From Closterium sp. NIES-65 (Eukaryota; Streptophyta; Zygnematophyceae; Desmidiales; Closteriaceae), in the NCBI GenBank assembly GCA_948144175.1, contig CANXME010000106.1, positions 1,860,001 to 1,924,000 of the forward strand: a stretch of 64,000 nucleotides of DNA, read 5' to 3'. Positions 10,398 through 21,689 of this stretch are shown one piece after another; the first letter of the stretch is position 1, and each line of letters begins with the position of its first letter. A program made the translations under genes and the position numbers. The notes under the pieces are model-generated. The model had not been told where the DNA came from. It did not search any database and saw only the letters and a program-made list of their open reading frames with translations.

Positions 10398-11290
10398 TGA
10401 GAGTGTCGGCTGCAACTTCAGGTATTCGAGACTGCAGTGGTTAGTATACACTGTAGGCGTGGCTCCCTCTAGGTAACACCTCCACGCCTTGAAGGCTATG
10501 ACTATTGCTAAGGCTTCCTTCTCATGGATTGGGTTGTTCAGTTCTGCTCCGTGTAGCTTCTTACTAAGGTAGGCGAACCGCGTCCGTAATCGTGCATTAG
10601 TACTGCTCCGACTGCTTTCTAACTAGCGTCTGCTTCCACCACGTAGTCCTTGTCTGGATCCGGTAGGTCGTCTATGTGTGGTATGGGATATTTGTTTTTT
10701 ACTGTCTGTTTGTTCAGTGCGCGGTAGTCGATGCACATTTGTAAAGTGCCGTCTGGTTTTGGAGTGAAGAGAACTGGTGCACCGTAGGGAGAGGTGGATG
10801 GGCGGATCAGTTGTCTGTTCATTAGATACTCTATCTGTTTTTTCATGTCTGTCAGTTTGGTCGGACGAAGGCGGTATGGTGCACGTGAGACGGGTTTCGC
10901 ACCTGGTTCCGCCATGATCTCGTGCTCGTGGGTGCATGCTGGAGGTACGCATGCAGGTAGGTCGTTGTGCATTGTATCATTATACTGCTCCAAGACCTCC
11001 TTCACTGCTGCAGGTAGCTCTGTATTCGGCTTCTCTTCCTTTGCTGCTGCCATAACCAGTGCTAAGTAACTTGTGTTACTCGCGTTCACCGCCCGTTCGA
11101 ACCGTGCTAGTATCATTTCAGGAATGTTCCCTGTATCCATCCAGCTTCGTAGCTCTACTCGTTTCCCGTTGTTGTAGATGCATGCCTTCCGGTTGACCCA
11201 ATCGATCTCAGGGTTGAACTGCTTCAGAAAATCACGCCATAATATGAATTCGAATCCCTTGACATTCGTGATCGGCAACGTCGGCATTTG
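10398..11290 (-). pseudogene. pol: Ty3/gypsy pol fragment: protease end, RT start, RNase H
   Basis: Minus strand. It begins in the protease C-terminal flap ([18 protein letters not shown], usually ILGRDFL) and continues with NPEIDW and [11 protein letters not shown]. It then shows the gypsy RT N-terminal signature: [48 protein letters not shown] and YPIPHIDDL. The RT palm with its YxDD box is missing: IDDL joins directly to [11 protein letters not shown], the RNase H start. RNase H continues with stops to HCSLEYLKLQPTLSRRQVRWVE. Integrase is absent. M at 60 kb carries the same protease family. Confidence 0.88.
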
Positions 11291-11468
11291 TGGAGGAGGA
11301 GGGACTATGGGGGAGAGAAGATGGGAGGCGACTGCTGACGCTGCAGACACACAGACGAGCTGCTGGCTCAGTGGCTACCGGAACAGCGCTCCAGACTACT
11401 GGAGTAACTGGCCCCGCGGCTAAAAGTAGCGGCAGACAAGCAACGGACCCACGGGCGACTGGCGACTA

Positions 11469-12005
11469 GCGGTTATGTGTTCCTCCCCTTGCTCCTCCTC
11501 CTCCCTTGTCTCCCACTGCTGCAGCTGTCGCTGAGGGGGGTGGGTGTGTGGGAGCCTAGGGTTTAGGGTTTAAGGGGGGTGCTGTGGGAGTGGAGCTAGG
11601 GTTTGAACAGGGGGTGTGTGAGACGGGAGTGGGGCAGCTGGGGGAGGTTGTGTGAAGGTAGCTGTCGTGTCGCGTGCAGCGCCTGTAGTGCGTCGCCCTT
11701 GCTTCGGTAGCCAGTGAGCCTGTTGCACCAGTCGCCAGTGGGTCCGTTGTTCCTGCTGCTCGTCTATAGCCGCAGAGCCAGTCACTCTAGTAGTCCGTCG
11801 CCCTTGCTTCGGTAGCCACTGAGTCAGCCGCTCCTGTGCCCGTGCCTCTGCAGCTTCAGTCGTGCGTCGCATCTTCTCTTCCTCCACAGTCCATCCTCCT
11901 CCTCACTTGCCCTCTGTGATAGCTTCTAGCTTTACTTATCATTGTGAACTCTTGCTCTATGCATGCATGCTGTACTGATTATAACCTACTTTGACTATGG
12001 GGGTG
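11469..12005. other. Internal region of the short-LTR element (right arm)
   Basis: Mirror of 9617-10153. The 105-codon Glu/Arg/Gln-rich open frame lies at 11570-11887 on the minus strand, with one residue changed (W-Q to W-L). It ends with a cactttgactatgggggtg-type polypurine tract just before the plus-strand LTR at 12006. Confidence 0.4.
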
Positions 12006-12211
12006 TGTCAGATTATAATGCTTGTCTAGTCTGTAGTAGGGTACTCAAAAGTGAGTATAACCCTTTTGGGCTTGCTACTTGTATCCCCCTTCTTTCTAGT
12101 TCAAACATTCTCCTTCTTAACTTTTCTCGACACTCTCCTTACCCTCGAACTCAACTACTTAGTAACCTAAACCCATGGCTCCTAAACATACTAATACTTA
12201 GTCTCTCAACA
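12006..12211 (+). repeat. Short copia-like LTR (right arm)
   Basis: Mirror of 9411-9616. It starts TGTCAGATTATAATGC. It separates the gypsy leader (12212-12552) from the rest of the gypsy element in the spacer, so it belongs to a later insertion or rearrangement within that gypsy copy. Confidence 0.65.
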
Positions 12212-12552
12212 TTACTGCGAGTCGAGGGTTATGTAGAATCGACGAGCGCGAATTCTGTAGGTTGCGTAAATCTCCCTTGAGAAAAAACTCGATCTGACGC
12301 TCCAAATTCCAATCTTTTTTGGGCAAAATTCTATAGGCCGTTGAGATGAAACTCGATCGAACGGTTGAAACTCCAATCTTTTCACCAGTAAATCTGAGGG
12401 GTGTTCGAAAACCGAATCGAGGGGGACTTAGAAAAATTGCACGGATCTCGTTTTACGTACCCGTATCGGCGCTTTCATCGTCGCCCCCGCAGTTTTTAAA
12501 GGCCGGAACTAAGCGGTTGAAGACGTCGCGTGTAAACCCGCTCTGATTACCA
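12212..12552 (-). other. Gypsy leader and PBS (right arm)
   Basis: Mirror of 9070-9410. The PBS (TGGTAATCAGAGC on the minus strand) is at 12540-12552. No gene is seen. Confidence 0.6.
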
Positions 12553-12868
12553 AGTATGAGGATCTGGTTCAGGAAAGATAAATCTATCAAATGATCCACC
12601 TTGCTACAAGGCGAGGCTATATATAGGCTCGACACAAAGGCAGTAACCCAGGTGTTACTAAAAGGTTCCGCGCGTCGCGAAGCGTCCCGAACGGGTCCTT
12701 CTCGAATTCGGTAGAAGGCAATTGGGTGGCAACCGAAAAGCCTAGAATTCGGTGCACTGAACCTAGTTCGGTGTCTACAACTATAATAACTATAGTGAAG
12801 GCAACGAACCTAGGATATCAAGCAAAAGCATGCAAGAGAAAATATAGATAAGCCGTCGTACTCTCACA
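12553..12868 (-). repeat. Ty3/gypsy-type LTR (right arm copy)
   Basis: Mirror of 8754-9069. It is oriented as the 5' LTR of the minus-strand gypsy element whose pol remnant lies at 10398-11290. The TATA element is at 12618-12625. Confidence 0.8.
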
Positions 12869-14851
12869 CCAACAGACCAATTGTTCCAATCCGTACATTA
12901 GACCAACAGTTGTTCAAACTGGTCCATTGGACCAACAGCCGGTTGGTCCAACCGGTCGACTGGACCAACAGTCCAATTGGTCCAACCGATCAAATTGACC
13001 AAAAGGCCAGTTGATCCAACCGGTCCATTGGATCAACATCCGAGTTCAAACCAGTCCACTAGACCAACAGGCTAGTTGATCCAGCCAATCCATTACACCA
13101 ACAGGCCAATTGGTCCAACTGGTCCAAAACCAACTGACCAGATGATTCAATCCGTCCACTTGAACAATATGCCACTTGGTCTGCCCAGTTGATTGGACCA
13201 ACATGCCAGTTGGTCGAGCCGGTCCATTGGACGAATCAAGCCAGTTGGTCAAATCCATAAATTTGACCAAGAGGCCTGTTTGTCCAACTGCTACATTGGA
13301 CAAAACAGGCCAGTTTGTCCAGTCCATCCATTGGACCAACATGCCAGCTGGTCTAACATGTCAATCAGACTAACAGGCCAGTTGGTCCAAAAGGTTGATT
13401 GGACCAACAGACCAATTAATTCAACCTGTCCATTGGTCCAATAGGAAGGTTGGTCCAACCGGTCCATGGAACCAACAGGTCAGTCCCTCCAACCAGTCCA
13501 TCGAACCTACAGGCCAGTTGGTCCAAATAGAGGTCCATTGGACCTACAAGCCGGTTGGTCCAACCGATCCATTGGACCAACAGGCGAGCTGGTCCAACCA
13601 GTCCATTGGACCAACAGACTAGTTGGTCCAACCGGTCCATCGGACCAATTGGCCAAATGGTCCAACCCGTCCATTTGACTAGCGGGCAAGTAGGTCCAAC
13701 CGGTCAATCGGAAAAGCAGGCCATTTGGTCCAATCGACAGATTGGACCAACAGGCCACCTGGTCCAACTAGTCCATTTGGACCAAGAGGTAAGTTGGCCC
13801 GATCAGTCGATAGGACCAGCATGCCAGTTGGTCCAACTAGTCCATTGGACCAACAAGCCAGTTGATCAAACCGGTCGATCGGACTAATAGGCCAATTGGT
13901 CCAACTGGTCGATTGGACCAACAAGCCAGCTGGTGTAGCCGGTCTACTGGACCAACTAGTCGGATGGCCTAAGGGGTCGATTGGACCAACAAGCCAGTTG
14001 GTCCAATCGGTCTATTGGACAAACAGGCTAGTTGGTTAAACCGGTCGATTGGACCAACAAGCCTGTTGGTCGAACCGGTCTTTTTGACCAACAGATCAGT
14101 TGGTCCAACCGGTCCATTGAACCAACAGGCCAGTTTATCGAGCCAGCAGGCTAGTTGGTCCACTCCTTCTAGTCAAACATCAGGCCAGTCTGTCGTACGG
14201 GTCGATTGGACCAACAGGTCAGATGGTCCAACCGGTCCATTGGACCAACAAGGCAGTTGATCCTATTGGTCCATTGGACAGACAGGCTAGTTCGTCCAAC
14301 CGGTCCATTAGACCAACAGGTCAGTTGGTCCAACTGCTCCAATTGGACGAACCGGTAGGTTGGCCCAATCCATCCATTGGACCATCAGGTTCAACCAGTC
14401 AAATTGAACAAACAGTACAGTCGATCCAACCGGTCCATTGGACCAACAGACCAGTTGGCCCAACCCATCTAATGGACCAACAATTCTTTAGGTCCAACCG
14501 ATCCATTGGACCAACGGTTCACGTAGTACAACCGGTCGATTAGGCCCACACGCTAGTTGGTCCAACTGGTCTACTGGACCAACAATCCAATAGGTCCAAC
14601 TGTTCGATTGGACCAACAGGCCAGTTGGACCAACAGGTCTGCTAGTCCAACCGGTCCATAGGAGAATTAGGCCACTTGGCCCAACCGGTCCATTGGACCA
14701 AAAGACAAGTTGGTCCAACTGGTCCATTGGACCAAGAGGCCAGTTGGTCCAACCGGTCTATTGGACCAACAAGCCTGTTGGTCCGACCGGTCCATTAGAC
14801 CAACACATCAGTAGTTCCAATTCGTCCATTCGACTAACATGCCAGTTGGTA
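12869..14851. repeat. Satellite array, ~34-bp unit (right arm)
   Basis: Mirror of 6771-8753 and nearly identical: most derived peptide frames match exactly, and one that differs does so by a single residue (14015-14260). It has the same quasi-palindromic unit and the same two-strand open frames. Confidence 0.92.
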
Positions 14852-16123
14852 ATGCTTGGTATTCTTAGTACCAACCAAATGGGTAGGTAACACACTAACA
14901 TTAGTACCAACTACAAGCGTAACTAGTGCACTTTCACTTAGTACTAACTGTAAGGGGAATTTACGCAATTCCAATTAGTACCAACTATATGGGTAAGTAT
15001 TGCTCTTACACTTAGTACCAACCGTCAGAATTTAACGCACCTTGGTAGCAGCTACAATGGTAAGTAACGCACTTATACTTAACACTAACCGTAAAGAAAA
15101 GTAATGCATTTTCTCTTAGTGCCAATTACGGTAAGTAACGCACTTACGGTTTGTACAAACTACAGCGGTAAGTAATGCACTTACACTTAGTAAGGGTTTA
15201 GGGTAAGGAACACAATTTACTCACCAACTGTAAGTAACGAATTCACACGTAGTAGTTGGTGAGTAAATATAACAGCGTTATTTACTTTACAAGGTAAGTA
15301 ACAAATTGAAACTTAGTAGCACTTATAAGGTTGAGTAACGTACGTATTCTTAGTACCAACTACAAGGATAAGTAACGCAAACATATTTAGTACATGCTAT
15401 AAGGGTAAGTAACGCTGCTATATTTACTCATAAACCACAATGGTAAGGAAAAGTAACGCATTTACTCTTCGTACCAACTACAAGGGTAAGTAACGCACTT
15501 ACACTTAGTACCAACAACAAGTGTAATTAACCCACTTGGACAAACTATAAGGATAAGTAACGGACTCATAGTTAGTACTAACTATAAAGGTAAGTAACTA
15601 ATTGACACTTAGTAGCACCTATAAGGTTAAGTAATGTACGTATTCTTAGTACCAACTACAATGGTAAGTAACGCACACACGTTTAGTACCTGCTATAGGG
15701 GTAAGTAACGGTGCTATATTTAGTACCACATATAAGGGTAAGTAACACATTTACACCAAGTGCCTACTAAAAGAATAACTCTTGTAATCATAGTAACAAC
15801 TACAAAGTAAGTAACGTACGTGTTACCAACTACAAGGGTAAGTAGGGAACTTACTCGTAGTAGCAACCAAATGTGCAGATAACTTGCTCTCATGCTTAGT
15901 ACCAACAAAATGAGTACGTAACACACTTACACTTGGTACCAACTACAAGGGTATAAAATGCACTTGGACTTAGTAATAACAGTATAGAAAAGTAACGCGC
16001 TTACTCCTAGTATTAACTACAAGGTATGTAATACACTTACTTAGAGCATCAACTGTAAGAGTAAGTAACGCACGTACACTTAGTACTAACCATAAAGGTA
16101 AATAATGCATTTATTGTGAGTAC

Positions 16124-16128
16124 TAACC
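16124..16128. repeat. TSD of copia C, left copy (taacc)
   Basis: taacc here and at 29261-29265 flank the whole B+C block. The sequence outside both copies joins into a regular minisatellite unit, so this is C's target-site duplication, now separated from C by the later insertion of B. Confidence 0.8.
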
Positions 16129-16129
16129 T
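16125..16129. repeat. TSD of copia B, left copy (aacct)
   Basis: aacct here and at 23403-23407. The right copy uses the first T of element C's LTR as its last base, so B must have inserted after C. Confidence 0.82.
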
Positions 16130-16250
16130 TGAGGAAAGTAGAACGAGAATGGATGAATATGGAATGAAAGTGATACAAATATGCAACCCTATAAATGTGT
16201 ACCCCATATGGGCTACCCCACTATAGCCTACACAACATTATAGTTTGACA
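16130..16250 (-). repeat. 3' LTR of copia B (121 bp)
   Basis: On the minus strand it begins TGTCAAACTATAATG and ends TTTCCTCA. It is followed at higher coordinates by the polypurine tract (cacccccaca on plus). Confidence 0.9.
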
Positions 16251-16458
16251 CACCCCCACAGGCAAAGTGGGGGAGAACAAGGGGTCACAAGACCAGTCAA
16301 GCAAAGCAAAGCAAAGCTCAGGGTGGATCACAAAGTTACCACACATTCTGAGCACAAGTTCAAGGCCAGAAGGCCAGTTCACATGCAGGAGCACATATAT
16401 ATATAAGAGGCTAAGCAAGCAAGAGCAGGAGTATATATACGTGACAGTACAAGCAAGG

Positions 16459-19205
16459 TCAAGATGTGAGCAAGTGAGGCAAGACAGGCACAAGACCCAG
16501 CTGAGTACAGAAGCGCTGATGATCACAAGGCGCAAGTGCATTGGTGAAAACATCAGCAGTGCTGGCCTCAGAGGCCATGTACGCAAGCCGCAACTGACCA
16601 CACAAGCCGGAACCAAGGCTGAAGGTGTAACCCTGTGACGACCGCTGCGTAGCCTGGTCGTCAGCCCAAGAAGCGTCCGCGTGCCCAGTGAGAACCACTG
16701 GACTCTGCCCTCCAAGCACTAGCCCCATGCCCGACGTACTGCACAAGTAGCGCAACACCCTCTTTGCTGCAGCCATATGCTCTGGTCTGTGTCTCCCAGG
16801 AGCAATATAGCGTGCAAGAATGCTAAGAGGGTATGCAAGGTCAGGTCGTGTGCAGGTCATCAGGTACATGAGGCAGCCAACAAGCTCTGGGTACGGGCCA
16901 CTCGACTCTACGGACTCATCCAAAGGCAGAGCTGAGAGCGAGTGGCGAGTAGGCAGAGGAGTGGCCTGAGGCGAGGAGTACGTGAAGCCGAAGCGCTGAA
17001 GGACCTGCTGCACCATGTGTGACTGAGTCAGGGTAATGGTGCGGCTTGCTCTGTCCCGGGTGATCTGTAAGCCAAGGTAGCTGCGCAGTTCACCCAGGTC
17101 TTTGCACGTGTGTCTCTTCTGCAGCTCGGACTTCACGTGGGCGAGTCCTGCAGTGTCAGCAGTGGCAAAGACCAAGTCGTCGACGTTCACGAGGATGTAG
17201 AACGGCGGCAGAGAGGTGTTGGTGCGTAGAAACAGCAACGGGTCAGCAGTAGAGGGAGCAAACCCAAGAGCCGCAAGCGTAGTCCTCAGTGTGTCGTGCC
17301 ACTCGCGCGGTGCCTGGCGGAGACCGTAGACTGGCCGTCAAAGGCTCCAATGGGTGCCAGGAGGGAAAGTCCCAGTGAAGCCAGGTGGACGGCGCAGCCA
17401 GATCTCCTCGTGCAGGCTACCCTGCAAGAAAGCAGTGGTGAAGTCAAGAGAGTGGAGCTCGTAGTCACGCTGAGCGGCTATGTGCAGCAGCACCCGAAGA
17501 GTGGTCATCTTCATGGTGGGAGAGAAGGTCTGAAAGTAGACATCTCGCTGCCACTGACTGAAGCCACGAGCCACGTACCGCGCCTTGAAGACAGGTGGAG
17601 AGCCTGGCAGCTGCTTCACCCTGAAGATCCACATGCCACTGACGATGTTCGCCCCAAGAGGGGGAACCGCGTCAACGTAGGTGCCTGTGGACTTCCAGGA
17701 AGCCATCTCTGCATCCATAGCTGCCTGCCACTGAGAGGAGTAGGGACCCTCTACGGCCTCCGCGTAAGAGCGCGGAGTCGGGATGTCAAGTGCATCCGGG
17801 TCTCCCTCAGGGGTAAGCAGTATGGACACGAGATGAGGTGAAGCAGCAGCCTGACACTGGAACTCCTCCTGCCTGTCCTCAAGGACGTCCGTGCCAAGAG
17901 CACACTCACCCCCGACGGACGGAGGACAGACAGACCCAGACTTAGCAACGAGACTAGCAGCGTAGTCTAGACGACAACGAGCAGCAAAGTCGACGAGCTC
18001 AGCAACAAGAGCAGACGCAGCAGTAGACACTAAAGAGGGGTCAGTGACTACAGTAGCAAGGAGACGCGTGACAGTAGGACTAGCAGCATGTAGAGAGTCC
18101 GACTCCGGGTCCGCAAGTGCAGGAAGAGAGGACTCAGGAGTAGAAGGCAAAGGGGCACGCAGAGGAGTAGTGGACGGACGCAGAGACATCCGGTGCGTGC
18201 CAGGGATAGGAGGAGGATGCTCACGCGAAACGCGACCACTAGCGCGAGCAGCACGAACAGGCGACGCAGGACGAGATGCAGGCTCCCGACGCTCAGCAAG
18301 ACCTCCAGTAGGACCAGTGTAGGGAGAGGGAGAAGGCAGTGGGGAGGCCGGCAGTAACTGTGACTGGGACTGGACAGGCGGCGGACACTCTGAGAGAGGA
18401 GGAAGACCAAGAACCTGCTGTAGGGGTGGAACAAAGTACGGCCGAGGCCGTGCGGGGACTCCAGACACAGCAGGGACAGCACCAGCACCCTTTGCACCTC
18501 CAGCACCTCCAGCACCCTCAGCACCTCCGACAGCACTAGCATCGACAGCACCTCCAGCTGCAGGACCTCCAGCAGCACCAGCAGCAGGACCGCCTCCTGG
18601 ACTCACAGCAGCAGCCTCAGCGCCAGTACCCTTAGGAGCCCCAGATCCTGTCGGACGCATGCCTCCGGGACCACCGGCACCAGCACCCTCAGCGGCCGAA
18701 GAAGCTCCAGCTCCAGCAGTACGCCGCAAGCGCCGGGCAAACCACTCGCGCAACTCCTGTGGAGAGAGTGGCTCATGCCGAGAAGAACTCGGAGAACCTC
18801 CAGGCCCAGCATCGCCAGACGCCACACGAGCAGGTCCAGGGACCGCCGGCTCCGCACCCCCAGACGCACTAGCTCCACACACAGTACCCCCAGGCTTAGC
18901 AGCTCCACACGCAGCACCCCCAGGCGAAGGTCCCCCAAGCTCAGCACCCCCAGTCTCAGCACCCCCAGGCTCAGCACCCCCAAGCTCAGCACCCCCAGTC
19001 GCAGCACCCCCAGGCTCAGCACCCCCAGGCTCAGCACCCACTCGCGCAGCACCCCCAGAGTCAGCACCTCCAAGCTCAGCATCCGCAGCAGTACCAGAGT
19101 CACCAGCAACCTCGACCGGCTCGACTGCGTCTACCTGGGACACACCTGAAGGGGCAGGACCTTGAGGGGGGAGGGGGTCTACCGGGGGGGGGACCCGGTA
19201 CAAGG
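16459..19205 (-). pseudogene. pol: Copia B linker, RT and truncated RNase H
   Basis: Minus strand. From about 19205 down it reads the GVSQVDAVEPVEV leader, about twenty GAEPGG-type pentapeptides (18890-19075), a PQELREWFARR motif, a Pro/Ser linker, then RT. The catalytic box is NVDD (17176-17187). TGA at 17338-17340 is the same CGA-to-TGA stop as in copia A. RNase H has the same internal deletion as A and ends PHLLTS. Frame and length otherwise match C, except that C keeps YVDD and full RNase H. Confidence 0.9.
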
Positions 19206-20763
19206 AAGTGCGGTGGTGGGGGGAGGGAAGGAGTGCGGTAGGGGAAGAGGCGGTAGTAGGGGACTGACTCGTCGAACGTGACGTCTTGGGAGGACAGAAC
19301 ACGACGAGAGGTGGGGTGGTAGAACTGCCACCCTGGGGCGTAAGAGGGGAAGCCAAGGAAGAAGCAGGGAGCAGCACGAGGGGACAGCTTGTCCGCAGAG
19401 AAGTCGCGGACAAACGTCCGAGATCCTCAGACACGGAACGCAGACGCATCGCCGACCTTCCCCGTCCACAGCAAGGCTGGGGAGGTCTCCGGCATGGAGA
19501 CCCTGGGGTGAAGGTTGATCTGATGCGCCGCGTACCGAACCTCAAACAGCCACAAAAAATGGGGGGCAGCCGCATGCATCATGGGCGTACGAGCGACGTC
19601 CATGACCATGCCAATGCGGCGCTCAGCAATCCCATTTTGCTGTGGAGAGTCCGGAAGCGTAAAGGTCTGGCGGATGCCTCGCGCACGGCAGTAGGCTCCC
19701 AGAAGGCCAGAGGAGAACTCACCGCCTCGGTCAGAGTGCAGACGCAGAACAGGAAAGTCTGAGCCGAAGCTCCTCCTGAGCTGGAGACGAGCTGCGCGGA
19801 TCCAGTCGATCAACACCTCAGTGACATCACCCTTGCTGCGCAAGGGGAAGAGTGTGGTGTAACGCGAGTAGTCATCAACAACGTGCAAGAAGTAGCGCTC
19901 GTGACCCTGTCCACGGACGCGGGCTGGGCCCCACACGTCCATGTGAAGTGTCTGCAGCGGGGCCTCTGTCGGGGGAAACTGAGAGGAGTGAGGGGCAGCA
20001 AGTAGGCGCCCCTCGACACAGGGGACGCAGGAAGGACCAGGTCCAGGAGGAAGGGGAGGGAGGGACCGGGGAATACCAGAGACAAGAACACAGGAAGCCA
20101 TGCCTCGGAGACGAGGCAGGGAGGGGTGACCAGGACGGTGGTGCCATGGGAGAGTCTCGTGAGACACGAGGCGACACGAGCAGGGGGTAGACTCAGGACC
20201 AGACCTGGACGCTGCAGCAAACCCTGACCCGACACAGCTACCTGGCCAGACGCAGGGACAGGAGGAGACTCAGTGGTCAAAGTGTAGAGGCTCGACCTCG
20301 GCCGATGCGTAAACGTGGCCAGGTGCCGGCCGGTGCGAGCGTCCGAGCAGTGGGTCACCCGCTGACTCGCAGGAGTAAACTGGTGAGCCCCCGCATCCTG
20401 TAGGTCAGCACCACTCACCAAGTTCGTAGAGAACGAGGGGAGGTAAAGACCAGACAAGGTGCTAGAGGGGGCAGCCGGACACGGGAGGACAGTGGAGAAG
20501 TGAGAGAGGATAGGACCCCCAGAGGGGTCTGCCAGGGAGACTGCAACCGGACAACCAAGCGGCGTGAGTGTGGTGCGGTCTCGAAAGAAGGAGCGAGAAA
20601 CCCCTGAGTCAAGTGTGAAGGTGAGGGAGGCCGAAGCCGACGTGGTACATGAGAGCGCAGCCTCACCAGTACCTGAGGGCGCAGACGCACTGGCACCTAG
20701 AGCAGCAGCCTCACTAGCACCTAGCGCAGCAGTACCAATGCCCGGGTCGGGCGGGAAACCCCG
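19206..20763 (-). pseudogene. pol: Copia B protease, GAG-pre-integrase and integrase
   Basis: Minus strand, several frames. The protease motif is DSGV (the alanine of DSGA is changed) near 20615. GAG-pre-integrase reads HHRPGHPSLPRLRG, with R changed to P relative to A and C. Integrase has MDVWGP, HSDRGGEF and NGIAERR, so the DDE triad is intact. A frameshift falls near 20225, and TGA at 19427-19429 replaces a tryptophan codon in the FRVWGS motif. The nine-base C run near 19184-19192 shifts the frame before the linker, exactly as in A. Confidence 0.86.
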
Positions 20764-21076
20764 CTAACAGTCACCCTCATCACTCATAGTCACAGCATAC
20801 ATGGCAGCAAGGATAGCATCAAAGTCAAGATCATACATAGCGACATCTACCCTAGACAGCTCTCCCCAGCGGGGGATCTCACTAGCCTCCGGGAACTGCT
20901 GACGCCAAGCGTCCGTCAGGCGGCCAAAGCAGCGCTGGGTGGGGTGGGCACCCCCACACTGCTCACCCGCGCGGTCGCCGGAGCGAAGGACGTAGGTGCA
21001 CGGACCAAAACCCCCACCACGCTGACGCTGCGTGTACCACTCACGGAGCTGCTGAGGAGGGGGGATGTCCTGAGAA

Positions 21077-21078
<2 letters not shown>

Positions 21079-21108
<30 letters not shown>
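21079..21108 (-). repeat. (CAG)10 polyglutamine microsatellite in copia B gag
   Basis: Ten pure CAG codons on the coding strand. The same site has three in copia A, four in D, and seven positions in C of which two have become TAG stops (24028-24030 and 24037-24039). Confidence 0.85.
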
Positions 21109-21111
<3 letters not shown>

Positions 21112-21673
21112 CTGACCACCACCGGAGCCGCTCCGCTGCGAAGCACCACCCCGACCAGCTCCACCTCCTCCACCACCGCCGCCTCCACCTCCGCCACCAC
21201 CGCCGCCTTCGCTCCCACCGCTACCGCCTCCGCCGCCTCCGCCTCCACTGCTGCCCCGACACCTCCATCCCACCACCACTCCCACCGCCACCCCCACTCC
21301 CTCCGCCGCCTCCACCGCCACCTCCACCACCCCTGCTAGCTCCACCCGCGCCCTTGCCCCCCTTGCCCTTGCCAGAGCGGCGTCTCCTGCTAGGGGCAGA
21401 CGCCGCACCGACCGACTCAAGACCAACGAGGTCGGCCGCAGCAGCAGAGGCGACAGAGGGCAACAGGGGGGAAGGGGAACACCCCTCAAAGATGGGGGTG
21501 CGATGGTCACCACGAGAGGCTCCTACAGCGACTATGCTCTTCTACGCTGCTAGGAGGGTCTTCTCTAGGAGGTCAACAGTGAGAGTGGTGGGACAGACTG
21601 AGAGGAAGTGGTCCGTGACTACGCGAAGGGAGTCAGGGAGGCGAGTGACTATATAATACTGAGTGATGTACAT

Positions 21674-21689
21674 GGGGGGGGGGGGGGGG
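21674..21689. repeat. 16-base G/C homopolymer in copia B gag
   Basis: A run of 16 G (C on the coding strand) codes for the end of Asn plus five prolines. In copia D the same run is 19 long, coding for six prolines, so the frame is kept in both. Confidence 0.85.

Larger units (their letters stand above)
10154..11468. other. Unique spacer of the giant palindrome
   Basis: The only part of 1-21672 without an inverted partner. It holds a GC-rich short tandem repeat (about 10215-10380), a minus-strand gypsy pol fragment (10398-11290), and a diverged direct repeat of 9730-9900 (11290-11468). An unduplicated 1.3-kb centre, together with arm divergence, argues against a simple sequencing hairpin artefact. 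Confidence 0.85.
14852..16129. repeat. Minisatellite array, ~37-bp unit (right arm)
   Basis: Mirror of 5493-6770. The array is interrupted at 16128 by the B/C pair and resumes at 29261 in the same orientation. The joined flanks (gtactaacc and ataagggtaag) restore a normal unit. Confidence 0.92.
11469..21672. repeat. Right arm of the giant inverted repeat
   Basis: Reverse-complement partner of 1-10153. Its inner part (11469-16129) matches the left arm with only rare differences, and its outer part (copia B) differs from copia A by a few percent. The gypsy parts read continuously here: a minus-strand 5' LTR at 12553-12868 leads towards the minus-strand pol gene in the spacer. The right arm is therefore probably the ancestral arrangement and the left arm the inverted copy. 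Confidence 0.95.

Noticed and set aside
5493-16129. CRISPR-like arrays
   Set aside because: The repeats are contiguous and degenerate with no unique spacers, and the setting is eukaryotic.
18659-19165. Pro/Ala/Ser-rich antisense frames opposite the GAEPGG linker
   Set aside because: Antisense of a 15-bp coding repeat; no conservation apart from the repeat.
1-21672. Palindrome as a sequencing hairpin artefact
   Set aside because: A missed adapter gives identical arms and almost no spacer. Here the spacer is 1.3 kb and A/B differ by percent-level substitutions and indels. An assembly error on a real inverted repeat is still possible and is listed as a check.
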